From the NCBI GenBank assembly GCA_031395485.1, contig JANNUS010000010.1, forward strand, positions 1-64,000: a stretch of DNA of 64,000 bases. Direction: 5' to 3'. Each line of letters opens with the position of its first letter. Positions within the stretch are counted from its first letter, which is position 1. Positions 34,385 to 43,294 of this stretch are shown one piece after another. This DNA is from UBA2336 sp031395485. Lineage in GTDB: Bacteria; Bacteroidota; Bacteroidia; Cytophagales; Cyclobacteriaceae. The position numbers and the translations under genes are program-made. The notes beneath the pieces were generated by a model. It ran no database searches. It saw only the letters and a list, made by a program, of their open reading frames with translations, and was not told the DNA's origin.

Positions 34385-35788
34385 GTGTCATTAATTAAAT
34401 CAATTTCGGGTATTCGGGGCACCATTGGGGGTAAAACCGGGGATAATCTGACTCCGCTGGATATCGTAAAATTTGCTGCCGCTTTCGGCACCCTTATTAA
34501 AAAGAATCGTACCAAAACGAAGGTTGTAATAGGCCGTGATGCCCGGATGTCGGGTGAAATGGTGAGTGCGTTGGTTTGTTCAACTCTTCAGGGGTTAGGG
34601 ATTGATGTTATTGACCTGGGCCTATCCACTACACCTACTGTTGAAATTGCTGTTCCGCTGGAAAAAGCTACCGGAGGAATAATTCTTACCGCCAGCCACA
34701 ACCCTGCACAATGGAATGCACTGAAACTTCTCAATGAAAAAGGTGAATTTATTTCTGGTTCGGATGGTGAAGAAGTTTTACGAATTGCTTCACGTGAAGA
34801 TTTTGAATTTGCTCCTGTAGAAAAATTGGGCAAGTATTCCTTCAACGATACGTATATTAAAAAGCATATCGCTTTAGTATTGAAACATAAGTTGGTAGAT
34901 GTTAAGGCAATCAAAAAAGCAAACTTTAAAATCGCAGTTGATGCAGTGAATTCCACAGGAGGTATCGTAGTGCCTGAATTATTAAAAGCACTTGGAGTAA
35001 AGAAAGTCGTAAAATTATATTGTGAACCTACGGGCAAGTTTCCACATAATCCGGAGCCGTTACCTGAACATTTGAAAGCAATTAGCGCTATTGTAAAAAA
35101 CCAAAAATGTCATTTGGGAATTGTGGTGGACCCGGATGTGGATCGACTAGCGTTAATACAAGAAGACGGGAAACCGTTTGGTGAAGAATACACGCTTGTC
35201 GCTGTCGCGGATTACATACTGAGTAAAAAAAAGGGAAACACCGTTTCAAATCTTTCCTCAACACGTGCGCTTAGAGATGTAACCGAGAAAGCAAAAGGGA
35301 ATTACACGGCAGCTGCTGTTGGTGAAGTGAACGTGGTGACTGCCATGAAAGAATCTAACGCAGTCATTGGCGGAGAAGGCAATGGAGGCATCATCGTTCC
35401 GGATTTACATTACGGTCGGGACGCACTGATTGGCATCGCTTTATTCTTGACGCATCTGGCAAAATCAAAACTGAAAGTTTCGGCTTTGCGAAAAACATAC
35501 CCGGCATATTTTATCTCAAAAAATAAAATTGAGCTTACTCCACAAATTAATGTTGATAAGGTATTGGAGTCGGTGAAAGTGAAATACCAGAACGAAAAGA
35601 TCAATACAATTGACGGTGTGAAGATTGATTTTGAAAAAGAGAAAGAGTGGGTACACCTTCGCAAGTCGAATACCGAACCAATCATTCGCATTTATGCTGA
35701 GTCGAGCGATGAAAAAAAAGCTGATCAACTTGCAAAACGAATTATTGCAGACATACAACAAATCATTACGCAAAAAGTACTAGCATGA
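34385..35788 (+). CDS. glmM: phosphoglucosamine mutase
   Basis: A 467-residue alpha-D-phosphohexomutase converting GlcN-6-P to GlcN-1-P for UDP-GlcNAc synthesis (or a close phosphomannomutase relative). The start is GTG (SLIKSISGIRGTIGG). The phosphoserine loop TASHNPAQWNALK is near residue 102, the Mg loop DPDVDR near 250, the sugar-binding loop GEGNGG near 330 and the phosphate loop RKSNTEPIIRIY near 425. The length is slightly above E. coli GlmM, as usual in Bacteroidota. It heads a three-gene operon with overlapping stop/start codons and feeds the glycan genes at 2607-10822. Confidence 0.93.
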   Translation: MSLIKSISGIRGTIGGKTGDNLTPLDIVKFAAAFGTLIKKNRTKTKVVIGRDARMSGEMVSALVCSTLQGLGIDVIDLGLSTTPTVEIAVPLEKATGGIILTASHNPAQWNALKLLNEKGEFISGSDGEEVLRIASREDFEFAPVEKLGKYSFNDTYIKKHIALVLKHKLVDVKAIKKANFKIAVDAVNSTGGIVVPELLKALGVKKVVKLYCEPTGKFPHNPEPLPEHLKAISAIVKNQKCHLGIVVDPDVDRLALIQEDGKPFGEEYTLVAVADYILSKKKGNTVSNLSSTRALRDVTEKAKGNYTAAAVGEVNVVTAMKESNAVIGGEGNGGIIVPDLHYGRDALIGIALFLTHLAKSKLKVSALRKTYPAYFISKNKIELTPQINVDKVLESVKVKYQNEKINTIDGVKIDFEKEKEWVHLRKSNTEPIIRIYAESSDEKKADQLAKRIIADIQQIITQKVLA

Positions 35789-36924
35789 AAATTTACCTAG
35801 ACAATGCCGCTACTACTCCGCTTGACCCTGAAGTTTTTGAGGCCATGAAACCTTTTATGCTGGAGGACTTTGGTAATCCATCCTCTGTTCATTCACACGG
35901 ACGGAAAGTGAGAGCTGCCATTGAATCGTCACGAAAAAAAATTGCTGAACTATTGAATTGTACTCCGGGCGAAATTATTTTTACTTCGGGCGGTACAGAA
36001 GCTGATAATGCACTTATCATCAGTGGAATTAATACCTATAGCATTAAGCATGCAATCTCAACACCCATTGAGCATCATGCGGTAACGCATACGCTTGAAA
36101 CAATGGAGAAACACGGAGCCATTCAATTGCATCCTGTAAACCTGAATGCGAAAGGACATGTGGATTTAAGTCATCTTGAAGAACTGTTAAAGCAATATCC
36201 GAATGCGCTCGTTTCGTTGATGCATGCTAATAATGAAATCGGAAACCTGCTCGATATTAAAAGAGTGGGGGAGCTTACAGAAAAGTACAATGCATTCTTC
36301 CACTCTGATACCGTGCAAACGATGGGGCACTACCGTCATAATATGAAGGAGCTGCATGTTTGTGGTATGACGGCAGGGGCACATAAATTTCATGGGCCAA
36401 AAGGAACAGGCTTTATGTACATCCGCAAAGGCCGCAAGATTGAGCAATTCATTCATGGAGGCGCTCAGGAAAGAAACATGCGTGGAGGTACGGAAAATAC
36501 TTATGGTATCATTGGACTCGCGAAAGCACTTGAAATTGCTTATCGCGATATGGATGAGCATAAGAATTACATTCTGGGATTAAAATCGAGAATGATTGAG
36601 AAGTTAAAGCAGGAAATACCGGGTATTGATTTTCATGGAGACTCGGCCAATCTTGACAGAAGTCTGTATACGGTGTTAAACGTGAGCTTACCTGAATCAG
36701 AAGAAAATGATATGTTGTTGTTTAATTTAGATTTACAAGGCATCTCAGCATCCGGGGGAAGCGCCTGTTCCAGTGGGGCATCTACGGGTTCACATGTGTT
36801 AGGTGCATTATATCCTGCATCGAAAAGAGGAGCGGTACGTTTTTCATTCAGCAAGTACAACAAACCCGGGGAGATTGATTTTGTGGTAAGCAGGCTTGCT
36901 GAAATGTTTAAGGTGAGCGTTTAA
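35785..36924 (+). CDS. cysteine desulfurase (NifS/IscS family)
   Basis: A 379-residue class V aminotransferase that removes sulfur from cysteine for Fe-S or thio-cofactor synthesis. The N-terminus IYLDNAATTPLDPEVFEAM is diagnostic, the PLP lysine is in TAGAHKFHGPKGTGF (about 201), and the persulfide Cys is in ASGGSACSSGAS (about 328). It overlaps the glmM stop as ATGA. No iscU/sufU scaffold gene is adjacent, so the partner acceptor is unknown. It is a group I-like enzyme by the length of the Cys loop. Confidence 0.94.
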   Translation: MKIYLDNAATTPLDPEVFEAMKPFMLEDFGNPSSVHSHGRKVRAAIESSRKKIAELLNCTPGEIIFTSGGTEADNALIISGINTYSIKHAISTPIEHHAVTHTLETMEKHGAIQLHPVNLNAKGHVDLSHLEELLKQYPNALVSLMHANNEIGNLLDIKRVGELTEKYNAFFHSDTVQTMGHYRHNMKELHVCGMTAGAHKFHGPKGTGFMYIRKGRKIEQFIHGGAQERNMRGGTENTYGIIGLAKALEIAYRDMDEHKNYILGLKSRMIEKLKQEIPGIDFHGDSANLDRSLYTVLNVSLPESEENDMLLFNLDLQGISASGGSACSSGASTGSHVLGALYPASKRGAVRFSFSKYNKPGEIDFVVSRLAEMFKVSV

Positions 36925-37700
36925 TGGATGTTAGCTTCATCGGCTCTGGCAATCTTGCCTGGCATCTAGCGCCAGCCCTTGATAATGTTGGCTACATCGT
37001 TAAAGAAGTGTACAGCCCAAACCCCAAACATGCGGGGGTGTTAGTGGGTCGTTTGTATCAGGCACATGTAAAAGCTACCCTTGATTTTTCAACCAGCACT
37101 TCCGATATCTTTATAATTGCTGCGAGTGATGATGCGATCAAGGATATTGTGCGCGAAATTATCCTTCCGGAGGATTCAATCTTTGTGCACACTTCGGGTA
37201 GTCAGCCACTGGATCTGCTTGGATTTGCTGCTACACCGAACACAGGAGTATTTTATCCGCTTCAAACATTTAGTAAAGCGAAAAAAGTTGACTTCAAAGA
37301 AATTCCGGTTTTCATTGAAAGTGAACGTGATGAAGTTTGTCAGGTACTGATAAAGATGGGGAAAGCCATCAGTAAGAAAGTAAAACAGATTTCATCAGAA
37401 GACAGAAAGGCACTTCATGTAGCAGCCGTATTTGCATCGAACTTTTCAAACCACATGCTCACCATTGCCAAAATAATTGTTGATAAGCATGGAATCGATT
37501 TTGAATTGCTAAAGCCTCTTATCGCAGAAACACTTAATAAAAGCATTAGCATTGACCCGGAGAATGCTCAAACAGGCCCGGCTAAACGAGGCGATATGGA
37601 AATTTTGGATAGGCACTTGGAATTTCTGAAAGGCGATCCCACGGTGGCAGAGATTTATAAGATTATCAGTCAGCACATTATTGACACCAATAGCGATTAA
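36924..37700 (+). CDS. Rossmann-like/DUF2520 oxidoreductase-related protein
   Basis: A 258-residue protein with an N-terminal ProC-like NAD(P) fold (DVSFIGSGNLAWHLAPAL, GxGNxA) and a C-terminal helical DUF2520 domain (SSEDRKALHVAAVFASNF, typical). The start overlaps the desulfurase stop as TAATG. Proteins of this layout are conserved in Bacteroidota with unknown substrate; a role as a small-molecule reductase is only inferred. It ends convergently, sharing TTAA with the next minus-strand gene. Confidence 0.88.
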   Translation: MDVSFIGSGNLAWHLAPALDNVGYIVKEVYSPNPKHAGVLVGRLYQAHVKATLDFSTSTSDIFIIAASDDAIKDIVREIILPEDSIFVHTSGSQPLDLLGFAATPNTGVFYPLQTFSKAKKVDFKEIPVFIESERDEVCQVLIKMGKAISKKVKQISSEDRKALHVAAVFASNFSNHMLTIAKIIVDKHGIDFELLKPLIAETLNKSISIDPENAQTGPAKRGDMEILDRHLEFLKGDPTVAEIYKIISQHIIDTNSD

Positions 37701-38638
37701 CGAAGCGTACCGTTATATCCACTTTTCTTTAAGAATTTTTTGTGGTTTTCCATACGAATAATTTCACGAATAGCTTGTGATTTATCGGAAGCGCGATTGT
37801 AATAACTTTCGCAAATTCGAAACCCCATAAAGTAACCCAGATCGGCCGGTCTATTTTTTGACGAATTACCATTGTACAACCAGTTTGATAAGTCATTGCC
37901 ATTCATTTGAGACTGAAATTCTTTCCAAAGTTCAGCTTCATGCTCCGTACCGTACACGTATTGTGTTTTGTTGATGATCGATCCAATGATGAGCATTCCA
38001 ATAAAATCAGCAGATCCTTCGCGCAGACTCTGACTCAACACCCGATGGGTTAAGTATCCTGTTATATATGCCGGATTAGCAAGTTGTTGGGTATGCACTG
38101 CTTCGTGGGCAACCATAGCTACAACGTCACCGGTGTTGCCAATAACATATTCTAACCATCCTTTAAATTCCACTTTGGTTGTGGTGGAATCTGCGCTGGC
38201 AATTTCGGATCCAATTAAGATCAAGTCCTTTGTTGTTGTTCCTCCGGTACGAAGGCCACCAATGGCAAAACAAACATCGGGTGGTTTAAAATTGGGATAA
38301 AGTGCTTTAAATTTTTGAAACACCTCTTCAATTTCGTGTTTTCTTGAAGCAATGCGTTCGGTGTTCGGGCGAATTGAAATCCAGAATTTTGGGTACCATT
38401 TAATTAATCGAACATATTCAGCGGCTGTGAAATCACGGGCTTTGATAAACTCCTTAAATCCGCTAGTCGCTCTTTCTATGTATAGGCGTTGAAACGTGGC
38501 TACTGAATCTTTACTTGATTCAAGGCTATCGTACGCTTCCCAGAAATGCGAAATATCTTGAGTAGAAATATTGGATTCTTGTTGTGCCCAAAGGATAGTA
38601 GAAACAAAAACAGAAAGAATAAAGAGAATTTGTTTCAA
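37697..38638 (-). CDS. secreted DUF2268/GldB-like putative zinc protease
   Basis: A 313-residue exported protein with signal peptide residues 1-18 (ILFILSVFVSTILWA). An HExxH-like site is present in VVAMVAHEAVHTQQL near residue 163, followed about 35 residues later by LREGSADFIGML, a likely third ligand (E or D). The arrangement resembles DUF2268 and GldB-type proteins of Bacteroidota, which look like degenerate or real metallopeptidases. It lies 11 bp after the M28 peptidase gene on the same strand, so the two are probably co-expressed. Activity is not proven by sequence. Confidence 0.75.
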   Translation of the reverse strand: MKQILFILSVFVSTILWAQQESNISTQDISHFWEAYDSLESSKDSVATFQRLYIERATSGFKEFIKARDFTAAEYVRLIKWYPKFWISIRPNTERIASRKHEIEEVFQKFKALYPNFKPPDVCFAIGGLRTGGTTTKDLILIGSEIASADSTTTKVEFKGWLEYVIGNTGDVVAMVAHEAVHTQQLANPAYITGYLTHRVLSQSLREGSADFIGMLIIGSIINKTQYVYGTEHEAELWKEFQSQMNGNDLSNWLYNGNSSKNRPADLGYFMGFRICESYYNRASDKSQAIREIIRMENHKKFLKKSGYNGTLR

Positions 38639-38649
38639 GCTGAAACTCT

Positions 38650-39870
38650 TTAAAAAGTAACGTTAACTGTAATTACTTCTTCACCACGTTTCACCTTCAC
38701 GGGTATCGTCTGACCTTTTTCAAACTTGGCCAAGGCTTCCATATAGTTTTGAATATCCTTGATTACAACATCACCCATCTGTATAATAACATCCCCAGTT
38801 TGAATGCCTGCTTTCTGTGCAGACTTTCCTTCGGTTACGCCATCAACTTTTAATCCTTCAACATCCGAACCATAGCTTGGCATCACACCCATGGTCACTT
38901 TGAAAGCGCTGCGAGTTCCCATAGATTTAGTTTTTGTGGTAAGGAACGCAAGTTTCGGTTGGCCATCGAGCGAAGTGATTACTTGTGCAATGAATGACAG
39001 TACATCGGCCTCACCTTTAAAGTTTATTTTTTCCCAGTCGTCTGAAGGTTTGTGATAATCACTGTGCGATCCTGTGAAAAAATGAAGGACTGGCATATTT
39101 TTTAAATAGAACGAAGTATGATCGGATGGGCCAACACCCGATGAATCGGTTTTGATTTTTACATTTTCATTCTCCAATTTCTTGATTAAAGGCTCCCATA
39201 CCGGACTTGTTCCAGTCCCATGAACCAACAGTGATTTGGTTGTTGCATCAAGCCTGCCGATCATATCCATGTTGATCATGTAATTCGCATTCGCAAAGTC
39301 AATGGTTGGATGCTCAGTAAAATACTTTGATCCGTAAAGTCCAAGTTCTTCACCCGAGAAGCACAGAAATAAGAAATTGTTTTTCTCTTTCACTTTATTG
39401 GTAGAAAGAAATCTGGCAAGTTCAAGTACGCCTGCAACACCGGAGGCATTGTCATCGGCACCATTGTGAATTTTACTTTGTGGATTGGCATCCAATGAAC
39501 CTCCCTGGTCGCCCATTCCTAAGTGATCATAATGTGCTCCAATAATAATTGTTGTAGCTGCTTTATTATCAAGATAGCCCGCTATGTTGTTGGCAGTGCC
39601 TCCTTCGCCTTCTCCGTGTGCTCCACTTTTAAAGGTAAAGGCTTGTAAATAGGTATTGTTGTCGCCTTTGGTTTTAAGCTTTAGCTTTTTGAACTGCTTC
39701 TGAATATAATCCGCAGCCATTTTTTCACCTTCTTTTCCTGTGCCGCGACCCAGCATGGCATCACTCGAGAGTATTTTAATGTGTTCACGGATTTTAGCCT
39801 CATCAAATTGCTGGGCGTTTGTGGTGAGCAGGGGTAGTAGTATAATGAGAAGAATAGTAGTGTATTTCAT
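38650..39870 (-). CDS. secreted M28-family aminopeptidase with C-terminal PDZ domain
   Basis: A 406-residue exported zinc peptidase starting at 39870 (MKYTTILLIILLPLLTTNAQ, signal peptide cut after about residue 20); the frame runs further upstream without homology. Zinc ligands are seen in IGAHYDHLG, NGADDNASGVAG, FSGEELGLYGS (catalytic Glu pair), NMDMIGR and SDHTSFYL. Residues about 300-406 form a PDZ domain (GVMPSYGSDVEGLKVDGV, then AQKAGIQTGDVIIQMG). It likely trims peptides in the periplasm or outside the cell. A TATCTTTC box lies upstream near 39891 on the minus strand. Confidence 0.93.
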   Translation of the reverse strand: MKYTTILLIILLPLLTTNAQQFDEAKIREHIKILSSDAMLGRGTGKEGEKMAADYIQKQFKKLKLKTKGDNNTYLQAFTFKSGAHGEGEGGTANNIAGYLDNKAATTIIIGAHYDHLGMGDQGGSLDANPQSKIHNGADDNASGVAGVLELARFLSTNKVKEKNNFLFLCFSGEELGLYGSKYFTEHPTIDFANANYMINMDMIGRLDATTKSLLVHGTGTSPVWEPLIKKLENENVKIKTDSSGVGPSDHTSFYLKNMPVLHFFTGSHSDYHKPSDDWEKINFKGEADVLSFIAQVITSLDGQPKLAFLTTKTKSMGTRSAFKVTMGVMPSYGSDVEGLKVDGVTEGKSAQKAGIQTGDVIIQMGDVVIKDIQNYMEALAKFEKGQTIPVKVKRGEEVITVNVTF

Positions 39871-40040
39871 ACGGTAAATTTTTCTTGAGCCGAAAGATAG
39901 AACAAGGTTTGGAAAAGTTGGTTCTAGCGTTGAAAAATGATTTTTTTTTGAAATTTCGTTTTGCTTTTCCAAGCAGAATCTTACCGTTCAGACAACCTTT
40001 TAGCAGCTAATGCAGTCTTACAGTTTATAAAGCCAAATAG

Positions 40041-40991
40041 ATGAAACTTATATTCTTTGTGCTCTTTGTCTTACCATTTTTAAACAACGCACAGTCGTCT
40101 CTTAAAAGCGGTAAAGAATTTTATGAAAGCAAGAAATTTACGGAAGCAGCAAAATTGCTAAAGGAAATTCCGGATGACAGCCAGGATTACGCAGCAGCAC
40201 AGTATTATTTGGGCCGAATTTCGTATGACCTAATGGAGTATGAGGATGCTGCGGAGTATTTTGAAGAAGCCTCGGAGGTTAATAATAAGGTAGCCGATTA
40301 TTTCAATTGGTTGGGCGACACATATGGGACAATTGCCAAAGACGCAAATGTAGTTCGTCAGGGATTTTTAGCGCCAAAGATGAAGAGCGCATGGGAGACG
40401 GCAATTGTATTGGATCCAAAAAACATTTCCTCGCGGCAATCGCTTGTCGAGTATTATACGCAAGCACCCGGATTTATGGGCGGTAGTTTTGAAAAAGCTA
40501 AAGCCGTTGCTAGTCAAATCATTAAGCTAAGCCCTGCACAGGGACATCGCTCCATGGGTAATATTTTAATGCGTGAAAAGAATTCGGCAGGAGCGGAGAA
40601 GGAGTACCTATCGATGGCTAAAGCAGATGTAGCCTATACATCGGTGTTGGGTAATTTTTATGTAGGCCAAAAGCAATACGATAAAGCATTTGGTTTATTT
40701 GAAGAGCCGCTAAAGAAAAATCCAAACGATATGGTATCTGTTTACCTGATTGGAAGAACGAGTGCTGTATCGGGTCAGCGCCTCGATAAGGGCGAGCAAT
40801 GCTTGCGTCAATATCTTGCATACAAACCAAAAGAAAATGAACCCTCACACGCTGGGGCAAATATGCGGTTAGCTCAGATTTACGAGTATCGGGGCAATAA
40901 ACTGGAAGCAAAGAAATTATTTGAAGCAGCGCTAAAGCAAGATAAATCACTTGAGGAGGCGAAGAAGGGGCTTGAGCGAGTATCCAAGTAA
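40041..40991 (+). CDS. exported tetratricopeptide-repeat protein
   Basis: A 316-residue protein with a signal peptide (about 1-18, IFFVLFVLPFLNNAQ) followed by TPR-like helical pairs: SGKEFYESKKFTEAAKLLKE (22-41), AQYYLGRISYDLMEYEDAAE (55-74), a long middle insert (GDTYGTIAKDANVVRQGF), and C-terminal repeats FYVGQKQYDKAFGLFEEPL and RLAQIYEYRGNKLEAKKLFE. TPR proteins scaffold other proteins; the partner is unknown. It is a single gene closed by a strong hairpin. Confidence 0.85.
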   Translation: MKLIFFVLFVLPFLNNAQSSLKSGKEFYESKKFTEAAKLLKEIPDDSQDYAAAQYYLGRISYDLMEYEDAAEYFEEASEVNNKVADYFNWLGDTYGTIAKDANVVRQGFLAPKMKSAWETAIVLDPKNISSRQSLVEYYTQAPGFMGGSFEKAKAVASQIIKLSPAQGHRSMGNILMREKNSAGAEKEYLSMAKADVAYTSVLGNFYVGQKQYDKAFGLFEEPLKKNPNDMVSVYLIGRTSAVSGQRLDKGEQCLRQYLAYKPKENEPSHAGANMRLAQIYEYRGNKLEAKKLFEAALKQDKSLEEAKKGLERVSK

Positions 40992-40998
40992 AAGCAAA

Positions 40999-41018
40999 CC
41001 CCCCGAATATTCGGGGGG
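40999..41018. terminator. bidirectional terminator hairpin between convergent genes
   Basis: A perfect 20-bp palindrome (CCCCCCGAAT / ATTCGGGGGG) lies 7 bp after the TPR gene and 6 bp after the aminopeptidase stop. On the minus strand it is followed by TTTGCTTTT, a fair U-tract; on the plus strand the tail is poor in T. Confidence 0.75.
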
Positions 41019-41024
41019 CTCTCA

Positions 41025-42512
41025 TTAGTTTGTTTTCTTCTTGTCTTTTCCTTTATCTAAATCCGGTAACACAAAATCATCCAGTGCGCTTGACTGTTTC
41101 ATCAAGGCTTCGATATCAGCAACGGTGCGTGGCGCAGATGATGATAAGTGATCATAACCATCCTTCTTCACCAAGTAATCATCTTCAATGCGCACGGCAA
41201 TACCCCACCATTTTTTATCACAGGCGGCATTGTCTGGGATATAAATACCAGGTTCAATCGTGATTACAGTATTTTCAGGCAATGCCCCTCGCGGTCCACG
41301 ATCGTGTACGTCTAATCCGATGTGATGGCAGCAACCATGCGGATAGTATAGGTGTTTTTCATTTTCATCCTTAATGATGCCTAAATCTTTTAAGCCTTTG
41401 TTTATGATGGTGCGGGTAGCTTGTGTAAGTTCTTGCATCGTTACCCCAGCTTTACAAATTTTCATGGCCTCTTCTTGAGCCAATAATACCAGCTCATAGA
41501 TTTGCTTTTGCTCAGGCGAGAATTTTCCACTTACCGGAACGGTACGTGTAATATCAGCTGTATAGCCACGATATTCGGCCCCCAAATCCATGAGGATTAG
41601 CTCCTTGTTGGTGATATCCGGTTTATAGTTTTCGACATAGTGTAAAATGCATCCATTGTGCCCAGCCCCAACAATAGAGGGATAGCCCAAATCTTCGGCC
41701 TCATATTTCTTAAACACATATTCATGAATGCCCTGAATTTCGCGTTCACTCATACCCGGCTTCATAGCCTTCATCACTTCACGCTGACCCATGCACGAAA
41801 TACTTACCGCTTTGCGGATCATCTCCATTTCTTCCGGGGTTTTTATTCCGCGAAGGTCGGCCATGATCGAACCGAGGCCCTTCATGTTTAAATTATTTTT
41901 CTGCGGTTCCGGATTTACATTTAATGCGCTAGTCGTTGATGGATAATTCACCTTCACTTTAAACATCTCGATCAGACTGTACAGATCAGATGAATCGCGT
42001 AGATTGTCACGTACATCATTTTTAAAATCAAAAAATAAAATTTCGGCAAACTTCGAAAAGTCCACGTTGTATTTTTTGAATTCCGAGTTATTGAATGCTT
42101 CTTCCAATCCAAGTCGATCTTTCACACCTGTATCACCGAGCCTGCGGCCAGTCCACATTTCGGCTTGGGCGTTGCGTGGCTGAACAAAAATGATTTCATC
42201 ATACTGTGTCTCATTGTTAGCAGTTTGTTTGTCTTTAAATACAAACAAAACGGCATCAGGTTCTTTGTATCCGCTGAGGTAATAAAAATCTGGATCTTGA
42301 TGATAGACAAAATCAACATCGTTGGCGCGATTACGTACCGCATTGGCAAAGAATACGGCTACCGAATTGACTGGCAATTTTTCGCGTAGTTTTTCCCTGC
42401 GCACTTTATGCCAGTCCTTGCCGAGGAAATCTTCTGGCAGATCAGGGTTTTGAGCCACAATAGCCATGGCTGACAGTATAAAAATCAGAAAACAGATAAT
42501 AAAGCGGTTCAT
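41025..42512 (-). CDS. exported Xaa-Pro aminopeptidase (aminopeptidase P, M24B)
   Basis: A 495-residue dimetal peptidase that removes N-terminal residues before proline. A signal peptide covers about 1-20 (FIICFLIFILSAMAIVAQ). The N-terminal AMP_N domain (about 30-170) contains the YLSGYKEPDAVL strand; the pita-bread catalytic domain (about 220-465) has metal ligands in MDLGAEYRGYTADITRT, HHIGLDVHD, TIEPGIYIP and VRIEDDYLV. The C-terminal tail is lysine-rich. Export is unusual for cytosolic PepP but common in Bacteroidota. Confidence 0.94.
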   Translation of the reverse strand: MNRFIICFLIFILSAMAIVAQNPDLPEDFLGKDWHKVRREKLREKLPVNSVAVFFANAVRNRANDVDFVYHQDPDFYYLSGYKEPDAVLFVFKDKQTANNETQYDEIIFVQPRNAQAEMWTGRRLGDTGVKDRLGLEEAFNNSEFKKYNVDFSKFAEILFFDFKNDVRDNLRDSSDLYSLIEMFKVKVNYPSTTSALNVNPEPQKNNLNMKGLGSIMADLRGIKTPEEMEMIRKAVSISCMGQREVMKAMKPGMSEREIQGIHEYVFKKYEAEDLGYPSIVGAGHNGCILHYVENYKPDITNKELILMDLGAEYRGYTADITRTVPVSGKFSPEQKQIYELVLLAQEEAMKICKAGVTMQELTQATRTIINKGLKDLGIIKDENEKHLYYPHGCCHHIGLDVHDRGPRGALPENTVITIEPGIYIPDNAACDKKWWGIAVRIEDDYLVKKDGYDHLSSSAPRTVADIEALMKQSSALDDFVLPDLDKGKDKKKTN

Positions 42513-42585
42513 ACGGTTTGAATTTATGGGTTGAAGTAAGTAAAAAAATACAATACCTGTTAAGGAAATTGGATGAGCGGTTTAG

Positions 42586-42655
42586 CCCTCTGCGAACCTT
42601 AGCGTTTCATTGCGTTCTTTGCGGTAATGACTTAACCGCAGAGGTTCGCAGGGAG
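42586..42655. repeat. palindromic repeat CTGCGAACCT family
   Basis: Arms CTGCGAACCT (42590-42599) and AGGTTCGCAG (42642-42651) are perfect inverted repeats of 10 bp, and the interior carries a second word TTTGCGGT / ACCGCAGAG. It fills most of the 153-bp gap between the aminopeptidase gene and the GNAT gene. It resembles the CTGCGAACCTTTGCGG repeats common in Bacteroidota; function unknown. Confidence 0.6.
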
Positions 42656-42665
42656 AAAGGGAATT

Positions 42666-43181
42666 TTATACCCTTTTCTCCAACACAACAAATTCCAGCT
42701 TTTGTTTGGGGATGCCCCAACGTTCATCGGGCACGATAAACGGTTTACGTTCACCCGTAAGTACATACCCTTGTCGTACATACCAATCGATAAGTGTTTG
42801 ACGGCCATCAATAACGGTCATTTTAATAGCGGAGCAACCAACCTGGCGAGCGTGTTCTTCCCCTGCTTGCAATAACTTTTTGCCAATGCCATTATTCTGA
42901 ATAGTTGGATTTACGGAGAGCGTGCCTAAATATAATTTACTTCCTTCGATGCGCAGCTCGACACAGCCCAGTAAAATACCATCTTCTTCATACTTTAAAA
43001 AAGTGGTGTCTGGCTTTTGAATGAGATCGTGAAGTATAGCTTCATCGATGCGGGTACCATCGAGCATATCGGCTTCGGTGGTCCAGCCTTGCTTGGATTC
43101 TTCACCCCGGTAGGCGGAGTTGATAAGTATATTGAGGGCGCGGGCATCTTTGATGGATGCCGGAGTTATTGTAATAGCCAT
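42666..43181 (-). CDS. GNAT-family N-acetyltransferase
   Basis: A 171-residue acetyltransferase with the GNAT fold. Motif A, which binds acetyl-CoA pyrophosphate, reads LSVNPTIQNNGIGKKLLQAG (near 92-111, Q-x-x-G-I-G) and motif B reads WYVRQGYVLTGERKPF near 142. The acceptor substrate is unknown. The gene is monocistronic, with a -7 box 4 nt before its ATG and a palindromic repeat at its 3' end. Confidence 0.9.
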   Translation of the reverse strand: MAITITPASIKDARALNILINSAYRGEESKQGWTTEADMLDGTRIDEAILHDLIQKPDTTFLKYEEDGILLGCVELRIEGSKLYLGTLSVNPTIQNNGIGKKLLQAGEEHARQVGCSAIKMTVIDGRQTLIDWYVRQGYVLTGERKPFIVPDERWGIPKQKLEFVVLEKRV

Positions 43182-43185
43182 GACC

Positions 43186-43193
43186 CAAATATA
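43186..43193 (-). promoter_or_regulatory. -7 box 4 nt before the GNAT gene ATG
   Basis: The minus strand reads TATATTTG then GGTC then ATG. Exact consensus match with the recurring 4-nt spacing. Confidence 0.5.
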
Positions 43194-43294
43194 CGGTCAG
43201 TCCGTTCGACTTTATAAAATCGTCCTTCCTGTTTATAAAAACAATCTTACTTTTGGTTTTGGATGCCGTTTATTTGAGAAAAAGAAAATCCCTC

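Noticed and set aside
40999..41018. 20-bp perfect palindrome as an attachment site or IS end
   Set aside because: It sits exactly between convergent stops with a T-rich tail on one side, as expected of a terminator; no partner copy or mobile gene is near.
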